The notes beneath the pieces are model-generated. The model had not been told where the DNA came from. It saw only the letters and a list, made by a program, of their open reading frames with translations, and did no database searches. A stretch of DNA of 64,000 nt from a virus. The stretch lies in IMG/VR virus record IMGVR_UViG_3300042559_002699, positions 25,452-89,451 of that record. The stretch is one strand, 5' to 3'. Below are positions 1 to 8,511 of this stretch, in pieces; the stretch's first letter is position 1, and each line of letters opens with the position of its first letter. The position numbers and the translations under genes were made by a program.

Positions 1-2126
1 AATTCGTGATCCTTAGCAGTAAATCCACTAATCATAACTGTGTGTTTTTTTAGCGACCAATTAATCCAGGAAAGACCTGAACTCAGTCCGATCAAATATT
101 CGGAGTGATACAGTATATTAATAGATTCTTCCAAATTTTTGCCATGTATACAACGGGCTCCTTTAATAAAATATGGTTTTTGAGTTAAACAAATTACCTG
201 AATCCCAGTTTCAGTTAGCATCTTTGTTAGAATTTCCCATCCTTCTCTAGTCCATTCTTTACATCCTGCGGTAGACTCCGGGGCAATTACAACATATTTT
301 TCAGTCATAGGATTTTTTCTCGGAGTAAAATTAATTCCATAATTTCTTTCCTCAAATTCTAATCCCAAAATATCAGAAGATGTCTTTTGGAGAGGCTGTG
401 AATTTAATGGATTTGGGTATGAATTAAAATCGTCCCATCTACCTCCATTAGATCTAAACCATCCAATTCTATAAACAACATAACAATTTGTGTTACTTCC
501 GGGGGATATAAATTCAAAATTAGAGTATTCTTTAACCCCCTTAAACCAGTCATTATGAAATGTAGATAATATAATCTTGCATTTGTGTTTTTTTTCGAAG
601 TCTACTACATAAGGAGCCCATGCAATTGTATCCCCAATAGATTTAGACTCAAAAGAAATTAAAACTCTTTTACCCTCAAGTCCAAAAGTGTCAACAACTT
701 TACCGTTGATCTTAATTACCCAATCTGTGTAATATTTTCTTGAACAAACACACCACATATTATTAGTTATTGTTTCCGAATGAATGATCTTCTCGGTTTT
801 AGAATCAATAAACTCTATATGATACGAAGACTCAAAATCTCCAGTAATCTCAACCTTTGGTCCATCTAAATAAGAAATATGAATTGAATTAGTGTCTTTG
901 TTCTTATTGTATCCGGGCTGATTTACTTTTACGACAAAATCTTCTATTGTTGATTTTCCTATTTTAGCAATCTCTTCCCAAGAAAAATTTCTTCTTAACT
1001 CGACACTTTCTTCTACAGCTTTACTTTTGTGAAATTCATAATTTTCATAGGCATCTCTCATAACTCTAGAAAGATCAATAAAATCCGGTTCATAGTAATT
1101 ACCTGGGAGATCACCCATACTGTATCTGCCGTAGGTGTTTTGATTTGCAGGCTTTTCCCCTATTATTTTAACAGGTAATCCTTTACCTTCTGCAAATTCC
1201 ATCTGAGCGCAACACTCAGAATAGATAGAAGGTGTTCCACAGGCCATGGCCTCAATCAAAGGTAAATTCCATCCTTCAGATCTAGCACACGAAAGAAAGA
1301 CATGTCCGGTTTTAAGGTATTTTATGTAATCCTCTCTTTTTGGAAAGTGTATTATTTTAATTCTAGGATCCAAAAGTCCATAGTTTTTTAGTCTTTCCTC
1401 TGTGGTTTTAAATCCATCCATTTCTTCTCCCCACATGTTATCAATTGAGACAACAATATCTATGGGTTCCTCCGGTGAAAATGTTTTTAGAAAAGTTTCT
1501 ATAATTTCTTTAGTAGATTTTCTATAGTCCCATCTTCCCATTAAAAGAAATTTAAATCTTTTATCCTTGTACTCGTCAAGCAAATCAACAGATTCTGGAT
1601 AAAAAGTATCAACATCCACTCCTTCAGGAACAACTTTAACTTGGTCTGGATTTGCTCCTTGATCTATAGTACAATCTCTTTGCCATTTACTAGGAACCCA
1701 TATCTCATCAAATAATATTAATTTTTTAAAAAATTCTTCAGTCTGTCTGGTTGATTCCCAAACATTATATGCTATTTTGGGTCCTGAATATTTTTCGTAA
1801 TATAAATAATGATTTGATTCATTTAGAACTATATTAAGATCGGCTCCAAATTCTTTTTCTGAAGAAGGATATATTTTAAAATCCTCCATTCGACCTTCCC
1901 CTACCCACAATCTTTGACTGTATAATAAATTTTTATCTAAGTCATCTAGATAATCTTCTTCGTCATGCGGGGTTTCGCTTAGACCTTTCCAAGAATCACC
2001 TACAGTAAAATTTCTAAATTTGATCGGAAAATATTTAGAAAGAGATCTAAAAAAATCTCGTGTATGGTGATTGTACCCGGTATTTCCTATGTACGACCCA
2101 TGTGCATAAATTTTTATTTTACTCAC
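1..2126 (-). CDS. Double glycosyltransferase: GT4 domain plus autotransporter O-heptosyltransferase-like domain (3' truncated by window)
   Basis: 708 codons are visible and the frame runs off the left edge. The first half is a GT-B family 4 transferase: RYDYRKS-type donor loop (LLMGRWDYRKS), then SCARSEGWNLPLIEAMACG, the usual E-x7-E-like nucleotide-sugar site, around residues 200-340. The second half (about residue 430 on) has the strand-loop-strand segment and VVIAPESTAGCKEW typical of bacterial autotransporter heptosyltransferases, ending in a GT9-like acceptor/donor domain that is cut off. I chose GTG at 2126 because no ATG lies upstream in frame and the protein then starts with a hydrophobic strand and GSYIGNTGYN. 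It sits just downstream of virion genes, so the target may be a virion or host surface protein (inference). Confidence 0.82.
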   Translation of the reverse strand, partial: MSKIKIYAHGSYIGNTGYNHHTRDFFRSLSKYFPIKFRNFTVGDSWKGLSETPHDEEDYLDDLDKNLLYSQRLWVGEGRMEDFKIYPSSEKEFGADLNIVLNESNHYLYYEKYSGPKIAYNVWESTRQTEEFFKKLILFDEIWVPSKWQRDCTIDQGANPDQVKVVPEGVDVDTFYPESVDLLDEYKDKRFKFLLMGRWDYRKSTKEIIETFLKTFSPEEPIDIVVSIDNMWGEEMDGFKTTEERLKNYGLLDPRIKIIHFPKREDYIKYLKTGHVFLSCARSEGWNLPLIEAMACGTPSIYSECCAQMEFAEGKGLPVKIIGEKPANQNTYGRYSMGDLPGNYYEPDFIDLSRVMRDAYENYEFHKSKAVEESVELRRNFSWEEIAKIGKSTIEDFVVKVNQPGYNKNKDTNSIHISYLDGPKVEITGDFESSYHIEFIDSKTEKIIHSETITNNMWCVCSRKYYTDWVIKINGKVVDTFGLEGKRVLISFESKSIGDTIAWAPYVVDFEKKHKCKIILSTFHNDWFKGVKEYSNFEFISPGSNTNCYVVYRIGWFRSNGGRWDDFNSYPNPLNSQPLQKTSSDILGLEFEERNYGINFTPRKNPMTEKYVVIAPESTAGCKEWTREGWEILTKMLTETGIQVICLTQKPYFIKGARCIHGKNLEESINILYHSEYLIGLSSGLSWINWSLKKHTVMISGFTAKDHE

Positions 2127-2145
2127 AAATTGGTTGTTAGAAAAA

Positions 2146-2421
2146 TTAAGATCTTGGAGTGTAGATACCTGTAGTGAAGTCTAAATCACCATCACCATAT
2201 TTCGCTATGATAGAATCAACAATTTTAGATTCCTGTCTACTCAATTCTTCTGTTTCTAGATATTCCGTATCTATATCCATTTTAATCAAATTCAACTCGG
2301 TCTCTGTAAAGTGTCTTTTGATGTTAAGTCTTCCGATTTTTTCAACGTTAGATCTTATTTTTTCTCTTAGATCTTTAATTGAATCTAATTCTTCTTGAGA
2401 TAATTTTATTGGTTCTGACAT
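2146..2421 (-). CDS. Small helical protein, unknown function
   Basis: 91 residues, rich in Glu, Lys, Leu and Ile with heptad-like spacing over residues 8-75, so a coiled coil is likely. It ends in a short GIYTPRS tail. No enzyme motif is visible. It lies between the collagen-like fibre gene and the double glycosyltransferase, separated from the former by a terminator hairpin. A structural or chaperone-like role is only a guess from position. Confidence 0.7.
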   Translation of the reverse strand: MSEPIKLSQEELDSIKDLREKIRSNVEKIGRLNIKRHFTETELNLIKMDIDTEYLETEELSRQESKIVDSIIAKYGDGDLDFTTGIYTPRS

Positions 2422-2471
2422 AATTCTATAATTTATTATCTATTATAGTTTACTGCTAAGAATTGTTTCAC

Positions 2472-2497
2472 AAAAAAGCCCCAATAAAGGGCTTTTA
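2472..2497 (-). terminator. Rho-independent terminator after the fibre gene
   Basis: On the minus strand a GC-capped hairpin (AAAAGCCC, 7-nt loop, GGGCTTTT) is followed by a run of T. It lies 20 nt past the stop of the collagen-like gene. The run of A on the other side would also allow plus-strand use. Confidence 0.75.
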
Positions 2498-2516
2498 AAT
2501 ATTCATTATTAAAAAA

Positions 2517-2879
2517 TTACCAGCCTGTTATCTGGGTTCTTTTCCAAGTATTTGTTCCAACACAAACGTAAAGATAGTTTGTATCCAGAGCTAATTCTCC
2601 GGTTGTTCCGGTAGCACCCGACGATCCAGGAGCTAGAGAAGAAACAGAAGGTCCAGTTGATCCGGTTACACCAGTTGAACCAGTTGGTCCAGTTGAACCA
2701 GTTGGTCCAGTTGGACCTGTTCCTCCAAAATAAGTTAATTGATCCCATGTAGAGGATCCGTCACCAATTTTAGCAAATCCGGTATCAAGTTCATAGCCAA
2801 ACTCTCCTTGTAAAAGGATAGGATTGTTACTATCCCAGTTTGTAGATGTATCTCTTCTAAATTGTATTCTATAAGCCAT
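2517..2879 (-). CDS. Collagen-like virion fibre protein
   Basis: 120 residues. The first ~50 (RRDT..., [23 protein letters not shown]) match the short head domain common at the N-terminus of phage fibres and tropism proteins. Residues ~53-75 are a collagen-type Gly-X-Y run dominated by GPT/GST triplets, followed by a second Gly/Thr-rich piece and a C-terminal [15 protein letters not shown] strand segment often seen at fibre ends. It probably trimerises and projects from the tail or capsid. Short compared with usual fibres. It follows 2886..3200 closely. Confidence 0.75.
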   Translation of the reverse strand: MAYRIQFRRDTSTNWDSNNPILLQGEFGYELDTGFAKIGDGSSTWDQLTYFGGTGPTGPTGSTGPTGSTGVTGSTGPSVSSLAPGSSGATGTTGELALDTNYLYVCVGTNTWKRTQITGW

Positions 2880-2885
2880 TTTCTT

Positions 2886-3200
2886 TTATATGTTGTTTAA
2901 TAATCTTGTTTGTGTTGGGAATTCCCCTCCTATGATTGGACCGAAGAACTGTGCTGTTCCTGGTGCAGAATCTCCCCCGTCTAGAATATCCCTAAAATTA
3001 CTCTCCACTGAAATCTGCTTAGTCCAGAAGTTTCCAAATGTTGAATAGTTAATAGTCTCGCTTTTAGCAGATTTTTTAACATAGTTATTCGAGGTTCCTA
3101 CAAAATATAGGGTATCAAAAGTTTGACTAGTGGAACCATCGATAATTCTAACACTAAGACCTGGTTCTAAAATCGGATTATTTGGAGAATTTACGGACAC
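2886..3200 (-). CDS. Probable small virion protein (GTG start)
   Basis: 104 residues, beta-rich, no recognised family. The start is GTG: there is no usable ATG, and a GATATATA motif lies 19 nt upstream, the same spacing seen at other genes here. Residues 14-40 (SVRIIDGST, DTLYFVG) look like a small beta-sandwich. It sits between the gp15-like tail protein and the collagen-like fibre, which suggests a tail or neck component. Confidence 0.65.
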   Translation of the reverse strand: MSVNSPNNPILEPGLSVRIIDGSTSQTFDTLYFVGTSNNYVKKSAKSETINYSTFGNFWTKQISVESNFRDILDGGDSAPGTAQFFGPIIGGEFPTQTRLLNNI

Positions 3201-3214
3201 ATCTAAAAATTATT

Positions 3215-4342
3215 TTAAGTATATATCCCGGTAAAATAAAAATCTACCCCAGATACGCTGGATTCAAAAGTAATTGTTGATCCGGAAACATTGGTAGCTA
3301 TCACATTACCCGCTAAAGAAGAACAAGAAACAGTGATGAATAAATTTATCCCTAAAACCTTATTGGAAATATCCAAAGGTGTCATATCTATGTAAGTTAT
3401 GTAAGGAGCAGTTACCGGAATTACCCCGGCTCCTGTGAACATCTGAAGGGAAGCAAATTGAGCATTCACAGAATCTTCACTAATGTAATATCCCGAGATT
3501 TGATTTAAAGTTATTCCTGTTGAGCTAGCTGGAACAGAAACAGTAGGTAAGTTTGAAGTTGGGCTAGGAAGGCCAGGGGTACTAGAATTAGCAGGAGTTG
3601 TAAATAAACTTGAACTTCCAATTACAGTATCCCCTATAGAAAGTTTAAGTTTAATTCCAGCTTGCATTAGATTTCCTCTAAATCTCTCAGTTGCAATGTC
3701 CTTCTGAGGATAATAAGTTTCAACTTGAATGGAAAAATTGGTTTCGATCCACTTTTGTGTATTTGAATAGGTAAATTCTAATTGCTTGTCATTTTGATAT
3801 TGCTCAGGAAATCCAACTTGAACCGGAACCCTCATTCCTCCAAACTCAACATTAAAACTATAAACTTTATAGAAAGTTTGAATTACAGATTGGAAAATTT
3901 TAAATGTATCTAATAAAGTATCTGCTCTCAGTTTTATATCAAAGGTCATACTAAGAGGAATAGAAGACGTATAAGCAGAAAATGCTTTCATCTGTCCCTC
4001 TACCGTTTCAATGTTATAAGTTGCCCTTACAAATCCATTTGTTATTGAAGCTGTATCTATATTAACCCCAGTAAAAGTTACTACTCCTCTAGGAATAATA
4101 TCATAGTTACCCTCTGCAAAAGGAGAATTTCCGTCACAATCTAAATAGTCTAAATAGAAGTCCTGTAAAAAAGATTCGTCTCCAGACATTGAATAGAAAA
4201 AAGGAATGTAAACTTCCAATATTTCTTGTTGTTCATTAATCTGAGTGTAGGTTACTTTTTCATTTAAGCTTCTGAGAAGTCCAACGATAATTCCCCTTAG
4301 GAATACCTCGTCTATATTATATTTTTCTAAAAATCCCGACAT
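3215..4342 (-). CDS. Tail sheath stabiliser/completion protein, gp15-like (tentative)
   Basis: 375 residues. The middle part follows the pattern of T4 gp15: a PRGVVTF strand, then a conserved stretch in which a pair of strands (SSIPLSMTFDIKLRA) precedes a helix (LLDTFKIFQSVIQTFYK), then VPVQVGF and a final strand WIETNFSIQVETYYPQ. The first 60 residues (FLRGIIVGLLRSLNEKVTY) look like the helical entry of that family. The C-terminal 130 residues are Ser/Thr/Pro-rich plus a beta domain not in T4 gp15. If correct it caps the contracted sheath at the neck. The identification is by topology and order, not by strong identity. Confidence 0.5.
   Translation of the reverse strand: MSGFLEKYNIDEVFLRGIIVGLLRSLNEKVTYTQINEQQEILEVYIPFFYSMSGDESFLQDFYLDYLDCDGNSPFAEGNYDIIPRGVVTFTGVNIDTASITNGFVRATYNIETVEGQMKAFSAYTSSIPLSMTFDIKLRADTLLDTFKIFQSVIQTFYKVYSFNVEFGGMRVPVQVGFPEQYQNDKQLEFTYSNTQKWIETNFSIQVETYYPQKDIATERFRGNLMQAGIKLKLSIGDTVIGSSSLFTTPANSSTPGLPSPTSNLPTVSVPASSTGITLNQISGYYISEDSVNAQFASLQMFTGAGVIPVTAPYITYIDMTPLDISNKVLGINLFITVSCSSLAGNVIATNVSGSTITFESSVSGVDFYFTGIYT
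3220..3229 (-). promoter_or_regulatory. Class B promoter-like motif (GGGATATATA)
   Basis: Minus-strand GGGATATATA overlaps the last codons of 3215..4342 and ends 19 nt before the GTG of 2886..3200. It shares sequence and spacing with other class B sites near virion and tagged-protein genes. Confidence 0.5.
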
Positions 4343-4343
4343 T

Positions 4344-5210
4344 TTATGATACGATTACAAAGTTTTGTTTAGTTATTGATTTGGATCCATAGGCATTATA
4401 AGCGGTTAGAGTTACGCTAAAGCTTCCAGTAGATCCATAAGTTACCGAACTTGGATTTTGTGCGGTACTTCCTGTAGGGGAAGCAGATGGTCCAAAGTTC
4501 CAATTCCATGCGGTAGGCTGAACTGTAGTAGGAACCATTAGAGAAGCATCTCTAAATCCAACAGTTCCTCCGGCAGAAATTGCAGTTCCCCCAGTTTGAC
4601 CAAAAGAGGTAACAAAATCTGGGTATGGTGGTTGAGGTAGCATTCCAAGCTGGCTAGCAATTCTGTTAGGAGTTAGTGGGAAATTAGGTGCACCAATAGG
4701 AACATTATCAAGCCTTCCTGGAACAGTTTGAAGCATAACAGGAATATCTGTATAATTAAAAGTTAATGGTTCTTTATTTTGATTGAGATAAACTGGATGT
4801 TGAAAAGTTCCAGCCTCATATTCACTAAGGGTTAACCCATAAACATTAGATTGTTTCATTCCAAGTTGTTTTGCACAATCACTTGAGGTAATAGGATTTA
4901 GTGTTCTTACTGCAACAAAGGAATATAATTTTTCATCTCCTTCCGGAATATAAGTGTTCTCATATTGAGCAAAAAATATGGAATAAGTCTGAACTGTAGT
5001 TTTCGAATAAACGGGATTTCCTTTAGAATTGGTTACTGCTTGGTAATCAGTAGGAACATCAGGAAGAGGTTTTAAATACCCAATCCCCAATAAACCGAGA
5101 CCTTGAGTATTAGGCTCGATCATAGTCGCTTGAACAGAAGTGAGACCTAATTTGGCTAGTTCTGTTTTAGTAACTTTTAAATTTTGTGATCTACTGTATA
5201 AAGGCTTCAA
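4344..5210 (-). CDS. Virion protein with C-terminal PKD domain (TTG start)
   Basis: 288 residues. The last ~80 form a PKD/Ig-like domain (WNWNFGPSASPTGS, PSSVTYGSTGSFSVTLTAYN), typical of surface-exposed decoration or host-binding parts. The N-terminal 200 residues are not recognised. TTG at 5210 is the only sensible start: no ATG or GTG lies nearby in frame, and a GATATATA motif sits 20 nt upstream. Adjacent to the gp15-like gene, so probably neck or tail. Confidence 0.65.
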   Translation of the reverse strand: MKPLYSRSQNLKVTKTELAKLGLTSVQATMIEPNTQGLGLLGIGYLKPLPDVPTDYQAVTNSKGNPVYSKTTVQTYSIFFAQYENTYIPEGDEKLYSFVAVRTLNPITSSDCAKQLGMKQSNVYGLTLSEYEAGTFQHPVYLNQNKEPLTFNYTDIPVMLQTVPGRLDNVPIGAPNFPLTPNRIASQLGMLPQPPYPDFVTSFGQTGGTAISAGGTVGFRDASLMVPTTVQPTAWNWNFGPSASPTGSTAQNPSSVTYGSTGSFSVTLTAYNAYGSKSITKQNFVIVS

Positions 5211-5230
5211 AATTCCAGATTTATTTAGAC

Positions 5231-5240
5231 TATATATCTG
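5231..5240 (-). promoter_or_regulatory. Class B promoter-like motif (CAGATATATA)
   Basis: Minus-strand CAGATATATA, 20 nt before the TTG start of the PKD protein, in the 50-nt gap after gp46. Flanking AAATTCCAGAT/ATCTGGAATTTT repeats form an inverted pair around the motif. Confidence 0.5.
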
Positions 5241-5260
5241 GAATTTTTAAAGGCTTCTAA

Positions 5261-6925
5261 TTAAAATTTATCTATTGAAATAGAGGAGAAATTATTTGCT
5301 TTTGAAACTTCTAATTTCCAGTCAAATATTTCATGAGGCATTGGAGCGTGATTGATAACAAAAATGTTAAGTCCTAGCTCTTTACAAACTGATCTTAAAA
5401 TTCTAAGAATGGAATGTACTCCATCAGGGTCAACCGAACTGAATAGCTCGTCTAAGAACAGAAGATTAATGCTGCTGAATTTCATTTTCATTAGCTTCAT
5501 AATAGCTATTAGAACTACGAAATCGACCTTTTTCATTTCTCCAGTGCTTAAAGTCTGGGTTGCTATCTCTACCCCCATGTGGTAAATAGTAGCATTAAAT
5601 TCCTCGTCAAATACTACTTGATAATCCAAGTGCATTTTAGAAAGAAGATCCAGGATCTCGGAATTTAAAGATGGAAGAATGGTTCTAATTGCCATTTGTT
5701 TCACCCCTTTCTCGCCCAGGATTTCATCTAGAGTTTTAAGCCAGTTATTCTTTTCCTGATTTTTAAAAGACTCGGTAGACATTTTATCCTTTTCAATTGA
5801 TAAATTGTCAACAATTCTCTGTAAAGACTGAAGTTGTTTGTCACCTGTATTTTCTTCCAGATGTTTTAGATCTCTTCTAATCTCAGAAATTTTGATTTCT
5901 ATTTTTCTTCCTTTGTCTAAGATATCTGTTTTAATAGAAAAAACTTCTTTTTCTTTTTCTCTTAGATCTGACATAGTTTTAGCTAGCTCATCTAGCTGTA
6001 AAGTGGAAGAAGCTTGTTCAGCAATCAGTCCATCCTTTATGCAATGGTGGAATTCACTATCCAAAGATGACTGACAAGTTGGACACTGATCCAATTCATA
6101 TAGCTTTATTTTCCTCTGCGTGTCTTGGATTTTAGTTCTAGACTCTATTATTAAACGATTGGTATTGGAAATTTCAATTGATAAATTGTTCTCATTCTCC
6201 CTAAATTCTTCAGTTTTCTTAGAATGAATAGATTGGAGATTCTCAAACGTTTCTAAAGACTTTTGAAGCTGACCTTTCTTATCAGTAGATTCCTGTTTTA
6301 ATTGATTTGCTAAATTGTCCATCTCATTTAGAGAACTTCCAATAGTGGATTCTAATGAGGATAATTTACCAGCAATATTGTCTAGAGTTTCTTTTATTTT
6401 TCTATTCTCATCCCTCAAAAGATCCCTCATTTGATTCAGAACATGAAATCCAAATATCTTGTCTATGATACTTCTTTTGTCCTGTGAGGACATTTTGATG
6501 AAAGATTTGAAATCATTGATAGAGAGGGAGATAGTGTTGTTAAACACATAGTAGGGGATTCCTAGGATGTCTTCTGATAGATAATCCTGAACAGATCTAA
6601 CCCCAGCTTGATCATACTCAGTCCCATTAATATAGAGTTTGAATAAATTAGGTTCAAGCCCTCTTTCAACTACAACTTCAGATCCATTGCATTCTAGGGT
6701 TATCCTAACCCAAGCATTACCATTGATTCTATTTGGAATGTCCTTTAATTTTTTTCCTTCAAGCTTACCATAAAGTCCAAAAGTTATAACTCCAGAGATG
6801 GAAGATTTACCTGCACCATTCTCTCCAACTACTTGATATAAGGATGCTTCATCTCCAAATTCAATCTCTTGCTTTCTGTTTCCGTAAGAGGAAAAATTTC
6901 TCCATTCAATTTTCTTAATTCTCAT
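5261..6925 (-). CDS. 46: Recombination endonuclease subunit gp46 (SbcC/Rad50-like ATPase)
   Basis: 554 residues. Walker A GENGAGKS at 34-41; long coiled-coil arms; a zinc-hook CPTC near residue 285; ABC signature LSTGEMKK; Walker B with INLLFLDELFSSVD. It pairs with gp47 to resect DNA ends for recombination-dependent replication. The start codon overlaps the gp47 stop (ATGA), so the two are translationally coupled. Length matches T4 gp46 (about 560). Confidence 0.95.
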   Translation of the reverse strand: MRIKKIEWRNFSSYGNRKQEIEFGDEASLYQVVGENGAGKSSISGVITFGLYGKLEGKKLKDIPNRINGNAWVRITLECNGSEVVVERGLEPNLFKLYINGTEYDQAGVRSVQDYLSEDILGIPYYVFNNTISLSINDFKSFIKMSSQDKRSIIDKIFGFHVLNQMRDLLRDENRKIKETLDNIAGKLSSLESTIGSSLNEMDNLANQLKQESTDKKGQLQKSLETFENLQSIHSKKTEEFRENENNLSIEISNTNRLIIESRTKIQDTQRKIKLYELDQCPTCQSSLDSEFHHCIKDGLIAEQASSTLQLDELAKTMSDLREKEKEVFSIKTDILDKGRKIEIKISEIRRDLKHLEENTGDKQLQSLQRIVDNLSIEKDKMSTESFKNQEKNNWLKTLDEILGEKGVKQMAIRTILPSLNSEILDLLSKMHLDYQVVFDEEFNATIYHMGVEIATQTLSTGEMKKVDFVVLIAIMKLMKMKFSSINLLFLDELFSSVDPDGVHSILRILRSVCKELGLNIFVINHAPMPHEIFDWKLEVSKANNFSSISIDKF

Positions 6926-8022
6926 ATTCTCGTCTCTTGATCTTGGTCTACTGTAATCTTATAAAGTTTCTCTACGCTTGCTATTAATCTCTCCTTGGTC
7001 GAATCATCATAATTCATTGTGTTGATGTATTCCTTAACAAAATCCATTACACTAAATTGCCTTCCGTCTGTATCATAGATTTGAGCAGATAATTTGTTCG
7101 CTTGATTTGGGTCGTATGGATGGAATCCTAATTTTCTTTGGGATCCTATACTATCGGTCAGGATATTCAAAGGAGCTTTCAAAGCCATCTTTGGATCTAT
7201 CATAATGTCCACAAAGTTGTTTCTAAATTCAGGTTCTAGATCATCAATAGTCATTTCTAGAATTTGATCAAATAAAAACTTCTTGAACTTAGGAGAAAAG
7301 TCATTTACAAATTTCTGCTCTTCACCTGTTGTCAAATCCAATAAGGTAACAGACTTTGTATTTCCCATATCAGATCTAGTTAACTCATAAGGGGATCCTA
7401 ACATGTGGATATTTTTAACTACCTGAGCATAGTGAATATGGCCCGAATATACAGTTTTAAATTTTTCAAACTTCTGAGAATCTGCTCCTTCTTCAACGTT
7501 CACATAACGGTTAAACTTTAGACCTCTAATATCAGCATGACAGCAAAGGTAATCATGTGGTTTAGAAGCATCCAAAAATTCCTCTTCTGTTGCATGATCT
7601 TTTCTCCAAGGCATCATTAAGAATTTCTTCTTGCCAAGAACTAGGGTTTCTGGTTCTTCTAAAATATTAACATTCGGAACCCATTTGATTGACTTCAATG
7701 AGTTAATTTCATTTGTAGTCTTTCCCCAAAGATCGTGATTCCCTGCTATAACATAAATTCCATCTTTGAAAATATCGGATAGAGATTCAAAAATATCAAT
7801 TCCAAGATTTAGAACTTTGATATTTATGCTCTGTCTAGAATCATAAACGTCTCCGAGATGGATTAATACATCACCAGGACGATAATTTTCTTTTACCAGA
7901 GGAATAAACCAACCGTGAAAATATTCTCTCATTATATCAATCCACTCGTTAGAGGAATTTCTAACTCCCAAGTGAGTGTCTGTTATAAAAAATACTCTTT
8001 TTGCGTTCTTATTCTCTATCAT
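6922..8022 (-). CDS. 47: Recombination nuclease subunit gp47 (SbcD/Mre11-like)
   Basis: 366 residues. Calcineurin-type metallophosphoesterase motifs in order: DTHLG (15-19), GDVYDSR (57-63), GNHD (94-97), CCHADIRG (about 160) and SGHIHYA (about 195), which hold two metal ions. It is the nuclease partner of gp46. The C-terminal third is the DNA/partner-binding part. It lies 3 nt from the upstream 161-residue gene within the replication operon. Confidence 0.95.
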   Translation of the reverse strand: MIENKNAKRVFFITDTHLGVRNSSNEWIDIMREYFHGWFIPLVKENYRPGDVLIHLGDVYDSRQSINIKVLNLGIDIFESLSDIFKDGIYVIAGNHDLWGKTTNEINSLKSIKWVPNVNILEEPETLVLGKKKFLMMPWRKDHATEEEFLDASKPHDYLCCHADIRGLKFNRYVNVEEGADSQKFEKFKTVYSGHIHYAQVVKNIHMLGSPYELTRSDMGNTKSVTLLDLTTGEEQKFVNDFSPKFKKFLFDQILEMTIDDLEPEFRNNFVDIMIDPKMALKAPLNILTDSIGSQRKLGFHPYDPNQANKLSAQIYDTDGRQFSVMDFVKEYINTMNYDDSTKERLIASVEKLYKITVDQDQETRI

Positions 8023-8025
8023 TGC

Positions 8026-8511
8026 TTAAAATAATTTTCTTATCTTTCTTTTAGATAAAATGCTAAATTTAGCTTCTAACTCATTGATGATAATTTCTTT
8101 ATATTTTACTGGTATTTGCTCATAAGCCTTCGCATAGGGGATAGAAACAAAGTCACAAATGACCACAAACTTCTCAGAAAAACTAAATTCACTATTTTCT
8201 AGCTTTTCCAGTACATCTTGAAAAAGATGAGGAACTAGATCCTTAGGAATTTTTTTCTTATAAGAAAGGGGATACCATCTAGAAGACTGAAATGCAGCAT
8301 AAACAGTTTCCTCCAATTTCTTTCTGTGCAGGTATTCTTCTTCGTCATAACTGTCCTCTAGAATTCTATTACCCGTATCTAGCTCGAAGCTTTCTTTATA
8401 TTCATTAGTAGAATTAGAGTTGTTGTGAGCTCCAAATATTTTATCACCTAGTTGAATTTTCTTTTCTTCAACTTCCTGAGGTTCTTCTGTTTTTTTCTTG
8501 TTATTCCACAT
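8026..8511 (-). CDS. Unknown protein between helicase and gp47 genes
   Basis: 161 residues. The first ~60 are charged and probably disordered; residues 65-160 form a helical domain (WYPLSYKKKIPKDLVPHLF, FVVICDFVSIPYAKAYEQ). The start overlaps the helicase stop by 11 bp. Position suggests a replication accessory role, but no loader or primase motif is visible, so I leave it unnamed. Confidence 0.7.
   Translation of the reverse strand: MWNNKKKTEEPQEVEEKKIQLGDKIFGAHNNSNSTNEYKESFELDTGNRILEDSYDEEEYLHRKKLEETVYAAFQSSRWYPLSYKKKIPKDLVPHLFQDVLEKLENSEFSFSEKFVVICDFVSIPYAKAYEQIPVKYKEIIINELEAKFSILSKRKIRKLF

Noticed and set aside
2509-2748. Asn/Trp-rich ORF on the minus strand overlapping the collagen-like gene
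   Set aside because: It is an out-of-frame shadow of the Gly-X-Y repeat; it has no start context and codon use is unlike real genes.
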